Shown here: positions 27,141-36,229 of the stretch, piece after piece
How the letters are laid out: every line of letters begins with the position of its first letter
Position numbering within the stretch: the first letter of the stretch is position 1
NCBI RefSeq assembly: GCF_002351485.1
Contig: NZ_NWMW01000001.1
Span: 744,001-808,000 of the forward strand
Reading direction: 5' to 3'
From: Sphingomonas spermidinifaciens
GTDB taxonomy: Bacteria; Pseudomonadota; Alphaproteobacteria; Sphingomonadales; Sphingomonadaceae
Length of the DNA: 64,000 nt
Made by a program: the position numbers and the translations under genes
The notes under the pieces: model-generated
What the model was told of the DNA's origin: nothing
What the model saw: the letters and a program-made list of their open reading frames with translations, nothing else
Databases searched by the model: none

Positions 27141-27188
27141 TTCATGGCGCGCTCTCGCCCGGCCCCTGCCCGCAACAGCAGGTGGGTC

Positions 27189-28166
27189 ATGACGAACAGC
27201 GGGTTCACGTTCACAGTCGGCAGCATCCCGTTCGACGAGGAATATCGTCCGGCCGACAACACGCGCATCACCACAAACTTTGCGAACCTGGCACGCGGCG
27301 AACGCCGCCGGGAAAATCTGCGCAACACGCTGGTGATGATCGACCGCCGCTTCAACGCGCTGATGCACTGGGACAATCCGGACGGCGATCGATATCGCGT
27401 GGCGCTCGAGATCATCTCGGCATCGCTAAAGATCGGGCACGGCGGCGGAGCCTTTCCGCTGATGGAGATGCTGCACACCCGCGTGACCGACACGTCCAGC
27501 GGTTCGTCCTACGCTGGTTTGATCGGCAACAACTTCTCGTCCTACGTTCGCGACTACGACTTCAGCATCGTCCTGCCGGATCACCTGAGGACCGGAAGCG
27601 ACGGGCTGCCAGCGGGCTTCGGCGATCTGCACGGCAATCTGTTCAAGCACTTCCTCGATTCCAGCGCCTATCGCGATCGATTCCCGAAAGCGCCTGTCAT
27701 CTGTCTGAGCGTGTCCACTCGCCAGGTCTATCATCGAACCGCGAACGTGCACCCTGTCCTCGGCGTCGAATATCGAAACGACGAAACGTCCCCGACCGAC
27801 CGCTACTTCGAGAAGATGGGCATGAGCGTCCGCTATTTCATGCCGCCGCACAGCGTTGCGCCGCTCGCCTTTTATCACATCGGGGACCTGGTCTGCGACT
27901 ATTCGAACCTCGAACTGGCCAGCACCATCAGCACGATGGAGACATTTCAGAAGATCTACCGTCCGGAGATCTACAACGCCAACTCCGTTGCGGCCGCGCA
28001 TTACAGACCCAGTCTGGAATATCAGGACTATTCCCTGACCCGCATCGTCTACGATCGAGAGGAGCGCAGCCGGCTCGCCGCCGAGCAAGGCAGGTTCGCC
28101 GAAGAGCATCTCATCAAGCCACATGGCGACGCGCTTCGCCGCTGGCTCGCGACCGACACCTTTTGA
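27189..28166 (+). CDS. mesX: MesX (DUF1852), partner of methionine synthase MesD
   Basis: The 325-residue product is a DUF1852 protein, with blocks such as FTVGSIPFDEEYRPADNTRI, NFANLARGERRRENLRNTL, RFNALMHWDN, YDFSIVLPDHLRTGSDGLP and NVHPVLGVEYRNDETS. DUF1852 proteins are MesX, required together with MesD for an oxygen-dependent, folate-independent methionine synthase. The ATG at 27189 has the ribosome site AGGTGGG; an in-frame ATG at 27144 lies in the leader. mesD follows after 28 nt. Both are under the riboswitch. Confidence 0.88.
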   Translation: MTNSGFTFTVGSIPFDEEYRPADNTRITTNFANLARGERRRENLRNTLVMIDRRFNALMHWDNPDGDRYRVALEIISASLKIGHGGGAFPLMEMLHTRVTDTSSGSSYAGLIGNNFSSYVRDYDFSIVLPDHLRTGSDGLPAGFGDLHGNLFKHFLDSSAYRDRFPKAPVICLSVSTRQVYHRTANVHPVLGVEYRNDETSPTDRYFEKMGMSVRYFMPPHSVAPLAFYHIGDLVCDYSNLELASTISTMETFQKIYRPEIYNANSVAAAHYRPSLEYQDYSLTRIVYDREERSRLAAEQGRFAEEHLIKPHGDALRRWLATDTF

Positions 28167-28194
28167 TTTCCCTTGCAAGACAGGTGATTAGATC

Positions 28195-29223
28195 ATGACG
28201 ACTTTGTTGCCGACGACGACGGCTGGCAGCCTGCCCAAGCCCGCATGGCTTGCCGAGCCCCAAACCCTTTGGGCGCCATGGAAGCTGGCGGGCGACGAGC
28301 TGATCGCGGGCAAGCGCGACGCGCTGCGTCTTGCGGTCGACGACCAGCAGCGGGCGGGAATCGACATCCTGGGCGACGGCGAACAGACCCGCCAGCACTT
28401 CGTTACGACCTTCGTCGAGCATCTGGACGGCGTCGATTTCGAGAAGCGCGAGGTCGTGCGGATCCGCAACCGCTACGACGCCAGCGTGCCGACCGTCGTC
28501 GGTGCCGTCTCGCGCCCCCGCCCCGTCTTTGTCGACGATGCCCGCTTCCTGCGCGCGCAGACGGACCGGCCGATCAAATGGACGCTGCCCGGCCCCATGA
28601 CGATGATCGACACTCTCTACGACGCGCATTATCGCAGCCGAGAGAAGCTCGCCTGGGCGTTCGCCGGCATCCTGAACGAGGAAGCACGCGAACTGGAGGC
28701 TGCGGGCGTCGACATCATCCAGTTCGACGAACCCGCCTTCAACGTCTTCTTCGACGAGGCCAATGACTGGGGCATCGCTGCACTGGAGCGCGCGGCCGAG
28801 GGACTCAAGGCCGAAACCGCCGTCCACATCTGCTACGGCTACGGCATCAAGGCGAATACCGAGTGGAAGAAGACGCTGGGGTCCGAATGGAGGGAATATG
28901 AGCGGACCTTCCCCAACCTCCGGGCGTCGAAGATCGATATCGTCTCGCTCGAGTGTCGTAACTCCCGCGTACCGATGGACCTGATCGAACTGATCCGCGG
29001 CAAGAAGGTGATGGTGGGCGCGATCGACGTTGCGACCGATGTGATCGAAACGCCGGAGGAGGTTGCCGACACGCTGCGCCGCGCGCTTCGCTTCGTCGAT
29101 GCCGACAAGCTTTATCCGGCCACCAATTGCGGGATGGCGCCGCTGCCTCGCGATGTCGCCTGGGGCAAGCTGAAAGCGCTGGGTGCCGGTGCGGAGATCG
29201 TCCGCCGGGAACTGGCCGCCTAA
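28195..29223 (+). CDS. mesD: MesD, core (MetE C-terminal-like) methionine synthase
   Basis: A 342-residue protein matching only the catalytic C-terminal half of MetE. Zinc ligands are all present: His211 and Cys213 (HICYGYG), Glu253 (SLECRNSR) and Cys312 (TNCGMAPL). The short length, lack of the MetE folate-binding N-terminal half and the adjacent DUF1852 gene identify the MesD family, which makes methionine from homocysteine with a methyl donor that is not methyl-folate. It needs no B12, consistent with the cobalamin riboswitch upstream of the operon. Confidence 0.9.
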   Translation: MTTLLPTTTAGSLPKPAWLAEPQTLWAPWKLAGDELIAGKRDALRLAVDDQQRAGIDILGDGEQTRQHFVTTFVEHLDGVDFEKREVVRIRNRYDASVPTVVGAVSRPRPVFVDDARFLRAQTDRPIKWTLPGPMTMIDTLYDAHYRSREKLAWAFAGILNEEARELEAAGVDIIQFDEPAFNVFFDEANDWGIAALERAAEGLKAETAVHICYGYGIKANTEWKKTLGSEWREYERTFPNLRASKIDIVSLECRNSRVPMDLIELIRGKKVMVGAIDVATDVIETPEEVADTLRRALRFVDADKLYPATNCGMAPLPRDVAWGKLKALGAGAEIVRRELAA

Positions 29224-29265
29224 CCGGCAGCCCGCAGCGTTCGACGCGGCGCAATGCTCGAACGC

Positions 29266-30657
29266 TCAGAGCCCGAGCTGATCGCGGTCCACCGTTGCGG
29301 CAACGAGCTCGGCGCGGGCGGCGGATCGGCGGAATTCGGCGTCGAGCTGGCGCAGCCGGGCGTCGGCGGCGCTTTCCTCGCGCAGGTTGACGAGGATGAA
29401 GTCGCTGGCGCCGAGCTGGAAGCGGCGGCGCTCGGCCGCGGCCATGCGGTCGGCGAGCGCGGTTTCGTCGGCGGCAAGCGCGACGAGGCGGTCGGCGGCA
29501 CCCGCCTGAATCGCGAGGCCGTTCACCTCGACGAGGATCTGGTCCTCGATCAGCTTGCGGCGAAGGCGGAGGCCATCGGCCTCGGCCGCCGCCTCGGCGA
29601 TCTTGCCGCGCGCCGCGCGCCGTTCGAGCGGCAGCGAGAAGCGCAGGCCGACGATCCCCTCGGCCGGTGTGCGCGACGATCCGCCGAGGCCCACCGGCCC
29701 CACGTCCTTCGCCGCTTCGGCGCGGATGTCGAGGCGTGGGCGAAGCTCGTTCTCGGCCAGCAGGCGCTTCACCTCGACCTGATCGAGCCTGACGAGGATC
29801 GCCTCGAGGTCGGGCCGCTCGATCCGCCGGGCGAGGTCGGGACCGAGCGCGGGCAGACGCAGTTCCGGGAAGCGACCGGGCAGGCGATCGGCGGCGGGAA
29901 CGAGGCGCTCGCCGTTCTCGTCCCGCAGATAGAAGGAAAGCGCGTTGGCGGCGGCGGCAAGATCCTGTTCAGCGCGCACCACGAGCGTTTGGCGGCGGAC
30001 GATATTCTGGCGGTTCTCGGTCCCCAGGATCTGCGGCCGTGCACCGAGCGCGATCTGACGCTCGATCGACGCCTGCCGCTCGCTCGCCAGCGACAGGAGG
30101 TCGCGATAGACCTGGACCCGCAGACCCGCGACGACCCAGGTCTGATAGGCGTCGATCGCGCGCCGCTGCACCCCGATCGCCACCATCTCCCGGTCGAGCC
30201 GCGCGAGCTGGATGTCCCCGCCGGCAAGGCCCAGCCGTCCGCGCCGCTCGTCGATCAACCGGTCGCGCATGAGGGAGAAGACGGCGCCCACCTTCACCTC
30301 GCCAAGCCGATTGGTGAAGGCTTTGTCCTCATAGATCGGAAAGTCGCCGCGCGACACGCGATAGCCGCCGAAGAGATAGCCGCCATTGTTGGCAAGCGGG
30401 CGCGTCGCTTTCCCCTCGACGACGGTGCCGTCATAATATCCCGCAAGCCGCGACTGCGCATCGCCCTCGAACAACAGATCGAAGGCGCCCTCCGCCGAGA
30501 GGCGGCGGCCGTCCGCCTGCCGCTCGCGCGTGATTGCCTCGAGGATCGCAGGCGCGTGCGTCGCCGAGGAGCGCAGCACCTCGTCGAGCGTGAGCGTCTG
30601 AGCCGCGGCGGGAGCGGCTGCGATCAGGGCGACGATCAATCCGAGCAGCCGGATCAT
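29266..30657 (-). CDS. TolC-family outer-membrane efflux protein
   Basis: A 463-residue TolC-like protein with a signal sequence (MIRLLGLIVALIAAAPAAAQ) and two similar halves rich in long helices (DRLIDERRGRLGLAGGDIQL to RQIALGARPQILGTENRQNI, then FSLPLERRAARGKIAEAAAE to RRRFQLGASDFILVNLREES). The second half carries the typical SDFILVNLRE-type loop. It is the last gene of an export operon and starts inside the stop of the HlyD gene (4-nt overlap). It should form the outer-membrane channel for the HlyD/ABC pair. Confidence 0.88.
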   Translation of the reverse strand: MIRLLGLIVALIAAAPAAAQTLTLDEVLRSSATHAPAILEAITRERQADGRRLSAEGAFDLLFEGDAQSRLAGYYDGTVVEGKATRPLANNGGYLFGGYRVSRGDFPIYEDKAFTNRLGEVKVGAVFSLMRDRLIDERRGRLGLAGGDIQLARLDREMVAIGVQRRAIDAYQTWVVAGLRVQVYRDLLSLASERQASIERQIALGARPQILGTENRQNIVRRQTLVVRAEQDLAAAANALSFYLRDENGERLVPAADRLPGRFPELRLPALGPDLARRIERPDLEAILVRLDQVEVKRLLAENELRPRLDIRAEAAKDVGPVGLGGSSRTPAEGIVGLRFSLPLERRAARGKIAEAAAEADGLRLRRKLIEDQILVEVNGLAIQAGAADRLVALAADETALADRMAAAERRRFQLGASDFILVNLREESAADARLRQLDAEFRRSAARAELVAATVDRDQLGL

Positions 30658-31712
30658 TTCTTCACCTTGACCACCGGGTCGGGCGCCGGCCCCTTGGCAT
30701 CGTCGGCGGGCCGGCGGAACTCGAGCGGGAAGTCGTTGAGCTGGCGCCACAGCTCATAGCCGACGCTGACGGTTTCCATCTGTATCCAGCCGCGCACCTT
30801 GCCGCCCAGCCGGACGAAGTCGGCGTCGGGCCAGGCGGGTTTGCCGGGCATCGGCTCGACAAGGACGCGGAACAGGCCGGTCGCCTGTGCCGAGGGGTCG
30901 ATCGAGCGCACGCGCCCGTCGAACATGCCCTGCGCGACCGAAGGCCAGCCGCTGAACTGGATCGCCGGCCAGCCCTCGAACGCCAGGCGGACGGGGCGAC
31001 CGGGGCGGATGACGGCAATGTCGCGACCATCCACCATCAGCTCGACGATGCGGACCGGGGTTTCGGGCGCGATCATCGCGAGGATGTCACCGGCCGCGAC
31101 CAGCGTCGCCCCCGCGGCGGCGTTGATCGACTGGATGCGTCCGTCACGGGGCGCACGGACGGTCTGCACCGACTGGCGGTTGAGCGTCACATCGACGCGG
31201 GTGAGCTTGGCGCGCGCCTCGGCCAGCTTGGCGCGATGGTCCGCGACCTTGATCTGCGAGGCTTCGTAATCACGGCGCGCGGCCAGTCCTTCGGCCAGCA
31301 ATTGCGCCGAGCGCCCGACGTCGATCTGCGCCACGGCCATCGCCTGCTCGGCGGCGGCGATTTCCGCCACCACCTGCGCACGCTCGGCGGCGAGGCGGGC
31401 GAGGAGATTGGGGTCGTTATCGACGATCCGCGCGATCGGATCGCCGCGGCGGACGCGATCGCCGTCCTGCACGTACCAGCGCTCGACCCGGCCGGGGACG
31501 AGCGCAGTTACTGCCTGGACCCGGTCCTGCGGGTCGAGCGCGGCGACCTGACCCGCGCCGGGCGAGGTCTGAACCCAGGGGACGAAGAACAGGATCGCTG
31601 CGACCGCGCCGATGCCGATTGCGATGAGCCAGGCGATGACGCGCGTGACGCGTGGCGGGCGGATGCCCGCCAGCGTCGGGAAATGGACGATATGGTCAGG
31701 CCGAAAGGGCAT
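30654..31712 (-). CDS. HlyD-family periplasmic adaptor subunit
   Basis: A 352-residue membrane-fusion protein: one N-terminal membrane helix (VIAWLIAIGIGAVAAILFFV), a split lipoyl domain (VTALVPGRVERWYVQDGDRV and TVRAPRDGRIQSINAAAGAT), a helical hairpin of about 80 residues and a beta-barrel with VRLAFEGWPAIQFSGWPSVA. The start at 31712 follows a near-perfect ribosome site, AAGGAGG, and overlaps the ABC-protein gene by 17 nt. It should link the inner-membrane ABC protein to the TolC homologue. Confidence 0.88.
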   Translation of the reverse strand: MPFRPDHIVHFPTLAGIRPPRVTRVIAWLIAIGIGAVAAILFFVPWVQTSPGAGQVAALDPQDRVQAVTALVPGRVERWYVQDGDRVRRGDPIARIVDNDPNLLARLAAERAQVVAEIAAAEQAMAVAQIDVGRSAQLLAEGLAARRDYEASQIKVADHRAKLAEARAKLTRVDVTLNRQSVQTVRAPRDGRIQSINAAAGATLVAAGDILAMIAPETPVRIVELMVDGRDIAVIRPGRPVRLAFEGWPAIQFSGWPSVAQGMFDGRVRSIDPSAQATGLFRVLVEPMPGKPAWPDADFVRLGGKVRGWIQMETVSVGYELWRQLNDFPLEFRRPADDAKGPAPDPVVKVKK

Positions 31713-33384
31713 CGCCGCCTCCTTCGCTGGCAAGGGCAATCAGCTCGGCCTCGGTCCCGCAACGGCGCTGCTCGCGCGAGCCGAGCCAGAGTGCGCCGTC
31801 GCGCGCCAGCCCCTGTGGCCGGCGGGTGAACTGGAGCACGGTGGTGTCACCGCGCAGCCGTGCGAGCACCGCATCGACGCGCTCAGGCGGCAACAGGTCG
31901 TAGAGGGGCGACAGGAACAGGAGCTTGGGCCGGGCGAGCAGCGCCGCGGCAAGTTTGAGCGCCATCAGCTCGCCGACCGACAGTGGCCAGCCCGAGGTCG
32001 ACACGATCGTGTCGAGCCCGTCGGGCAGGCCGGCCAGCCGCTCGGCCAGCCCCACCGTCTCCAGCGCGTCGACCATCCGCGCCGCATCGCCCGAGGCGGC
32101 GAGCGTCAGATAGTCGCGAATCGAAATCTCGACGAAGCTCGGCCGGTCGAGCACCATCACCTCGGCGCGCAGGCGATAGGTATCGAACCCGCCGATATCG
32201 CGCCCGCCGATGACGACAAGGCCGCGCGCGGGCGTCAGGTGCCGCTTGAGCATCATGCCCAGCACCCGGTCGGCGCCGGGCGCGGCGACGACGGCGAGTT
32301 GTTCGCCGGCGGCAACCTCGAAGTCGAAGCGGTGGCCGTCGTGCTCGGCGCGGGCGAGGCGGATGGCGCCGTCGGCCGGCCCCTCCCCCTCGCCGGTCGC
32401 CTGCCCCGGTTCCTGCGGCACGTCCCAGAAGCGCGACAGCTCCTCGAGGCCGGCGGCGAGATCGTAGAGCGATTCGAGATAGGGACCGAACTGGGCGATG
32501 CCGTAGAAGACGCCCGACAGGATCAGCTCGGCGGCGACGAGCTGGCCGATCGACAGCTGGCCTTGGATGATGAGCCAGCCGCCCAGCGCCAGCAGCGCGG
32601 CGCTGGCGATCGCGTAGATCAGGAGCAGCGCCAGCGTCTGCGCGAAGGTGTAGCGGAAATGGCGGCGGTGCGCGGCGACATAGGCGGCGGTCACCGCCTC
32701 CGACCGGTCCATCGCGAAGTCGAGATGCCGGCTCGACTTGTAGAAGCCGTTCGAGCCGCCGACGCTTTCCAGCCAGTGCGCCGCCTCGTGCTTGGCCTGG
32801 CTCTTGGCGACGGCGCTGCGGATCGCGCCGGAGGCCCAAAGCTGCCAGACGATGAACAGCGCGAGCGCGAGGACGGCGTTGAAGGCGAGGAAGAAGGGGT
32901 GGTAGAAACTCGTGACGACAAGGCCGACGGCGCCCTGCAGCACGATTGTGAAGCCGCCGATCAGCAGGCTGGGCAGCGCCTTCTGCACCGTCATCAGGTC
33001 GAAATAGCGGTTGAACAGGTCGCCGTTACGCGCATCGGCGAAGAAGGGATTCTGCGCATGGACGGCGCGCAGCGTGATCTCTGCGACGACGCGCGCATAG
33101 AGCCGCCGCTCGAACAGCGCGAGCAGATGGACGCGGAACGCCGCGAGGACGCCTGCCATCAGGAGCAGGAGGAACAGGAGCCCCGCCAGCGTGAACAAGG
33201 GCGTCGGCAGCGCAGTATTGGCGACCGAGTTGATGAGCAGCTGGACCGAGATCGGCGTCGCCAGCGACAGGAGCGAGATGGCGACGCCATACACCACCGC
33301 CAGCCGCACGAAGGCGGCGTCGGGGGCCAACACCAGCCCTATCCATCCTGCAAAGGCCCGGATGCCCGGGCGCGTGGCCGCCAT
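31696..33384 (-). CDS. ABC exporter-like protein with degenerate ATPase domain
   Basis: This 562-residue protein has the six-helix ABC exporter membrane domain (about 10-320) and a nucleotide-binding-domain fold (about 340-562), but the ATPase motifs are gone. The Walker A position reads VVAAPGADRVLG (365-376, no GKS/T), the Q-loop Gln is replaced (MVLDRPSF), the signature is PLSVGEL instead of LSGGQ, Walker B is LLFLSPLYDLL with no DE, and the H-loop is QFTRRPQ with no His. The frame is intact, so this is not a frameshift artefact. It heads an operon with HlyD and TolC homologues. The ATG at 33384 is preferred; one at 33423 is possible. No substrate gene is apparent. Confidence 0.82.
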   Translation of the reverse strand: MAATRPGIRAFAGWIGLVLAPDAAFVRLAVVYGVAISLLSLATPISVQLLINSVANTALPTPLFTLAGLLFLLLLMAGVLAAFRVHLLALFERRLYARVVAEITLRAVHAQNPFFADARNGDLFNRYFDLMTVQKALPSLLIGGFTIVLQGAVGLVVTSFYHPFFLAFNAVLALALFIVWQLWASGAIRSAVAKSQAKHEAAHWLESVGGSNGFYKSSRHLDFAMDRSEAVTAAYVAAHRRHFRYTFAQTLALLLIYAIASAALLALGGWLIIQGQLSIGQLVAAELILSGVFYGIAQFGPYLESLYDLAAGLEELSRFWDVPQEPGQATGEGEGPADGAIRLARAEHDGHRFDFEVAAGEQLAVVAAPGADRVLGMMLKRHLTPARGLVVIGGRDIGGFDTYRLRAEVMVLDRPSFVEISIRDYLTLAASGDAARMVDALETVGLAERLAGLPDGLDTIVSTSGWPLSVGELMALKLAAALLARPKLLFLSPLYDLLPPERVDAVLARLRGDTTVLQFTRRPQGLARDGALWLGSREQRRCGTEAELIALASEGGGDALSA

Positions 33385-33472
33385 TCCCTGTTCTCCCCTG
33401 TTCGAACGGCCATCTGTGCCCAAGCGTCCATCGGATCAACTGAGGGTGGGCTATATTGACGATAGGTTTTTC

Positions 33473-34366
33473 CTATTGCGCAACATCGCGAAGCAATTGC
33501 GCAAGAGTCAGAAATGCGGGCGCCCGTCCGGCCCCTGCGCGCCACGCCAAGCCGATCTCGCGATACTGCCGCCCGCCAGCGAACGGGCGCACGATCAGGT
33601 CGTCACCGCCGCGCACCTCCTGCCGCACATAGAGCCGCGGCAGCAGGGCAAGTCCCATGCCCATCCCCGCCATCTGCCGGATCGCATCGAGGCTGGTGCC
33701 CTCATAATCACGCAGCACATGCGCGCCCGCCGCCTGGGCGAGCGCCGCGACCTGCTCGCTCATCCGGTACTGGGGCTGCAGGGTCAGGAGACCGCGCCCC
33801 TTCAGATCGGCGATCCCGATTTCCTCGCACTTCCTGAGCGGATCGTCGGCGGCCATGCCAAGGAACAAAGGCTCGCGGAACACCCGCTCGACGTGAAGGC
33901 CGCGGTCGTCGATGGGGAGCTGGACGAGGATGACGTCATGCGTGCCGTCAGCAAGCAGCTCGACCAGCCGGTTCGGCAGCCCCTCGCGCACATGAACGCG
34001 CAGATCGGGGCTGTTCGCGTGCAGCCGCGCGACGAGCTGTGGCAGGATATAGGGACCGAGCGTCGGCGAGACGCCGAGGCGGATCGTCCCCGACAGCGCG
34101 TCGCTGCGTCGATCGGCCAGCGCCTCGACCGCGGCCACCTCTGCCAGGACGCGCCGCGCGCCCGCCACCGCCTCTCGCCCCAGCGGCGTCAGGATCGCGC
34201 CGCTGCTGCCGCGCTCGACCACGCGGCCGCCCAGCGCCGCCTCAAGCAGCTGAATCTGCTGCGAAAAGGACGGCTGCGAGACGCCGACCGCCGCCGCGCC
34301 GCGCGTGAAGCTGGTGGTGTCGGCCAGCGCGACGAGGTAGCGCAGCTGGCGGAATGTCAGTCGCAT
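33473..34366 (-). CDS. LysR-family regulator (OxyR-like)
   Basis: A 297-residue LysR-type regulator. The N-terminal HTH (FRQLRYLVALADTTSFTRGA, VGVSQPSFSQQIQLLEAALG) is followed by a two-lobed effector domain. Overall it resembles OxyR-like proteins (GTIRLGVSPTLGPYILPQLV, GMGMGLALLPRLYV), but the stretch matching the redox loop of OxyR reads LLTLQPQYRMSEQVAAL, so both peroxide-sensing cysteines are absent. It lies 88 nt upstream of the exporter operon on the same strand and may control it. The signal is unknown. Confidence 0.87.
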   Translation of the reverse strand: MRLTFRQLRYLVALADTTSFTRGAAAVGVSQPSFSQQIQLLEAALGGRVVERGSSGAILTPLGREAVAGARRVLAEVAAVEALADRRSDALSGTIRLGVSPTLGPYILPQLVARLHANSPDLRVHVREGLPNRLVELLADGTHDVILVQLPIDDRGLHVERVFREPLFLGMAADDPLRKCEEIGIADLKGRGLLTLQPQYRMSEQVAALAQAAGAHVLRDYEGTSLDAIRQMAGMGMGLALLPRLYVRQEVRGGDDLIVRPFAGGRQYREIGLAWRAGAGRAPAFLTLAQLLRDVAQ

Positions 34367-34494
34367 CGCACTTCGTTCGGCCCCCCGCACATCGTCGCAG
34401 GGTCGCTATGCTGCCCGCCGCCGCGGCGCGATGCAACGGACCCGCCCGTCGTCGGTTCGGCAACCGGACGCTCCTATTCGAAGAGGCCAAGCAA

Positions 34495-34797
34495 ATGAAC
34501 GACAAGCCCGCTTCCGACCGCGACGCCCGCGTGGCCGAGCGCGCCTATGCCAAGTGGGAAGCGGAGGGGCGCCCCGCCGGCCGGCACGACGATCACTGGC
34601 ACGATGCCGCGCGCGAGATCGACGCCGACCCCATTGCCGGTGCCGTGCCCGAGGCGATCCCAATCGCCGAACGCGAGGCGACCGCCGAACCGTCGAAGCC
34701 GAAGCGCGCGCCGAAGAAGGTCGCGACCGGCGACGCCCCCACCCCGGTGCGCAAGCGCGCGCCCGCCGGGATCAGGCCGAAAAAGGCGGGGGAGTGA
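34495..34797 (+). CDS. DUF2934 domain-containing small protein
   Basis: A 100-residue hydrophilic protein. The N-terminal 40 residues fit DUF2934 (RVAERAYAKWEAEGRPAGRH followed by DDHWHDAAREI); the rest is a Lys/Arg/Pro-rich tail (PSKPKRAPKKVATGDAPTPV). No enzymatic role is known for the domain, which is common in proteobacteria and often near stress or glycogen genes. It ends 26 nt inside the convergent glgA gene. Confidence 0.78.
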   Translation: MNDKPASDRDARVAERAYAKWEAEGRPAGRHDDHWHDAAREIDADPIAGAVPEAIPIAEREATAEPSKPKRAPKKVATGDAPTPVRKRAPAGIRPKKAGE

Positions 34798-36229
34798 TGG
34801 CGGCGAACAGCGCGGCGTACTGACGCGCCGCGCTTGCCCACGACACGTCGGTCGCCATGCCGTTGCGCTGGAGCCGCGCCCAGGCTTTGGGCTCTGCCGC
34901 GAACATTGCCATCGCCCGCGCGAGCGCCGCGCGAAGCGATGCGTCCGAACCGGGCGCGAAGTGAAAGCCCGTCGCGACGCCCTGCGCCAGCGCGTAGGGG
35001 CTTGCGTCGATCACCGTGTCAGCCAGCCCGCCCACGCGCGCGACGATCGGTACCGCGCCATAGCGCAGCGCATACATCTGGGTGAGGCCACACGGCTCGA
35101 ACCGGCTGGGCATGACGAAGGCGTCAACGCCACCCTCGATCGCGTGCGCCAGCGCCTCGTCATAGCCGATACGGACGCCGACCGCGCCGGGGTGCGCAGC
35201 GGCGAGGTCGGCAAAGGCCGCTTCGAGCCCCGCCTCGCCGCTTCCCAGCATGGCGAACTGCGCGCCGCCGGCGATCAGCTCGGGCATCAGCGGAGGAAGA
35301 AGGTCCATGCCCTTCTGCTCGGTCAGCCGCCCGACCGAGCCGATCAGGAAGGCGCCCGGATCCTCGTCAAGGCCGAAGACACGCTGCAGCGCCGCCTTGT
35401 TCGCGGCGCGTCTGTCGAGGTCGGCCGCATCGAAGGTCACCGCCAGCGCCGGGTCGGTCGCCGGGTTCCAAACTTCGGTGTCGATGCCGTTGAGGATGCC
35501 CGACACCACCTCGCCGCGCCCGGCAAGCAGGCCGTGCAGGCCCATGCCGCCCGCCTCGCTCATGATCTCGGTCGCATAGGTGGGCGAAACGGTGGTGATC
35601 CGGTCGGCGAAGATCAAAGCGGCCTTCAGGAAGCTGATCTGGCCGTAATACTCGATCCCGTCGAGCGCGAACGCCTCGGCCGGCAATCCCAGCGGCCCCA
35701 GCAGCCAGGCGGGAAACACGCCCTGGAAGGCGAGATTGTGGATCGTCGCCACCACCCCCGGCCGGCGCGCGGGCGGGTCGTAGTGGAGATAGGCCGCCGC
35801 GAGCCCCGCCTGCCAGTCGTGGAGTTGGAGCACGTCGAAGACCAGCCCATCAACCCGCCCCGAACCAAGATCGGCGGCCGCGCGCGCAAAGGCGCCGAAG
35901 CGGTGCGCGTTATCGGGCCAGTCCTCGCCGTCGAAGCCGAGATACGGGTTGCCCGGCCGTTCGAACAGGTGCGGCGCGTCAAGGACGATGAGGTCGAGGT
36001 TCGCTGCCTTCGCGCGCACCAGCGTCGCCGGCCCGCCGGCCAGATCCGGATAGGCGTGGAGCCGCTCGCCCTCGATGGCCGCCAACACCGCAGGATAGCC
36101 GGGCACGAGCGTCGTCGTCACCACGCCCTCTTGCGCCAACGCCGCGGGCAGCGCACCTGCCACGTCGGCAAGGCCGCCGGTCTTGACGAGCGGATAGACC
36201 TCCGACGCGACCGACAGCAGGCGGATCAC
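34772..36229 (-). CDS. glgA: Glycogen synthase
   Basis: A 485-residue GT5 starch/glycogen synthase that elongates alpha-1,4-glucan from ADP-glucose. The N-terminal ADP-glucose motif is [13 protein letters not shown], and the C-terminal GT-B half has [33 protein letters not shown] and GGLADTV. It uses a GTG start that overlaps the glgC stop by 4 nt, so both are translated together. The gene pair is divergent from the glgB-treY operon. Confidence 0.95.
   Translation of the reverse strand: MIRLLSVASEVYPLVKTGGLADVAGALPAALAQEGVVTTTLVPGYPAVLAAIEGERLHAYPDLAGGPATLVRAKAANLDLIVLDAPHLFERPGNPYLGFDGEDWPDNAHRFGAFARAAADLGSGRVDGLVFDVLQLHDWQAGLAAAYLHYDPPARRPGVVATIHNLAFQGVFPAWLLGPLGLPAEAFALDGIEYYGQISFLKAALIFADRITTVSPTYATEIMSEAGGMGLHGLLAGRGEVVSGILNGIDTEVWNPATDPALAVTFDAADLDRRAANKAALQRVFGLDEDPGAFLIGSVGRLTEQKGMDLLPPLMPELIAGGAQFAMLGSGEAGLEAAFADLAAAHPGAVGVRIGYDEALAHAIEGGVDAFVMPSRFEPCGLTQMYALRYGAVPIVARVGGLADTVIDASPYALAQGVATGFHFAPGSDASLRAALARAMAMFAAEPKAWARLQRNGMATDVSWASAARQYAALFAAITPPPFSA

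Noticed and set aside
29254..30759. 501-codon plus-strand open frame opposite the TolC-like gene
   Set aside because: It mirrors the TolC gene codon by codon, is rich in Arg/Glu/Asp without any fold, and the opposite strand has signal peptide, motifs and operon overlaps.
31612..33459. 615-codon plus-strand open frame opposite the ABC-protein gene
   Set aside because: Antisense shadow of the ABC gene; highly charged, repetitive and without recognisable domain.
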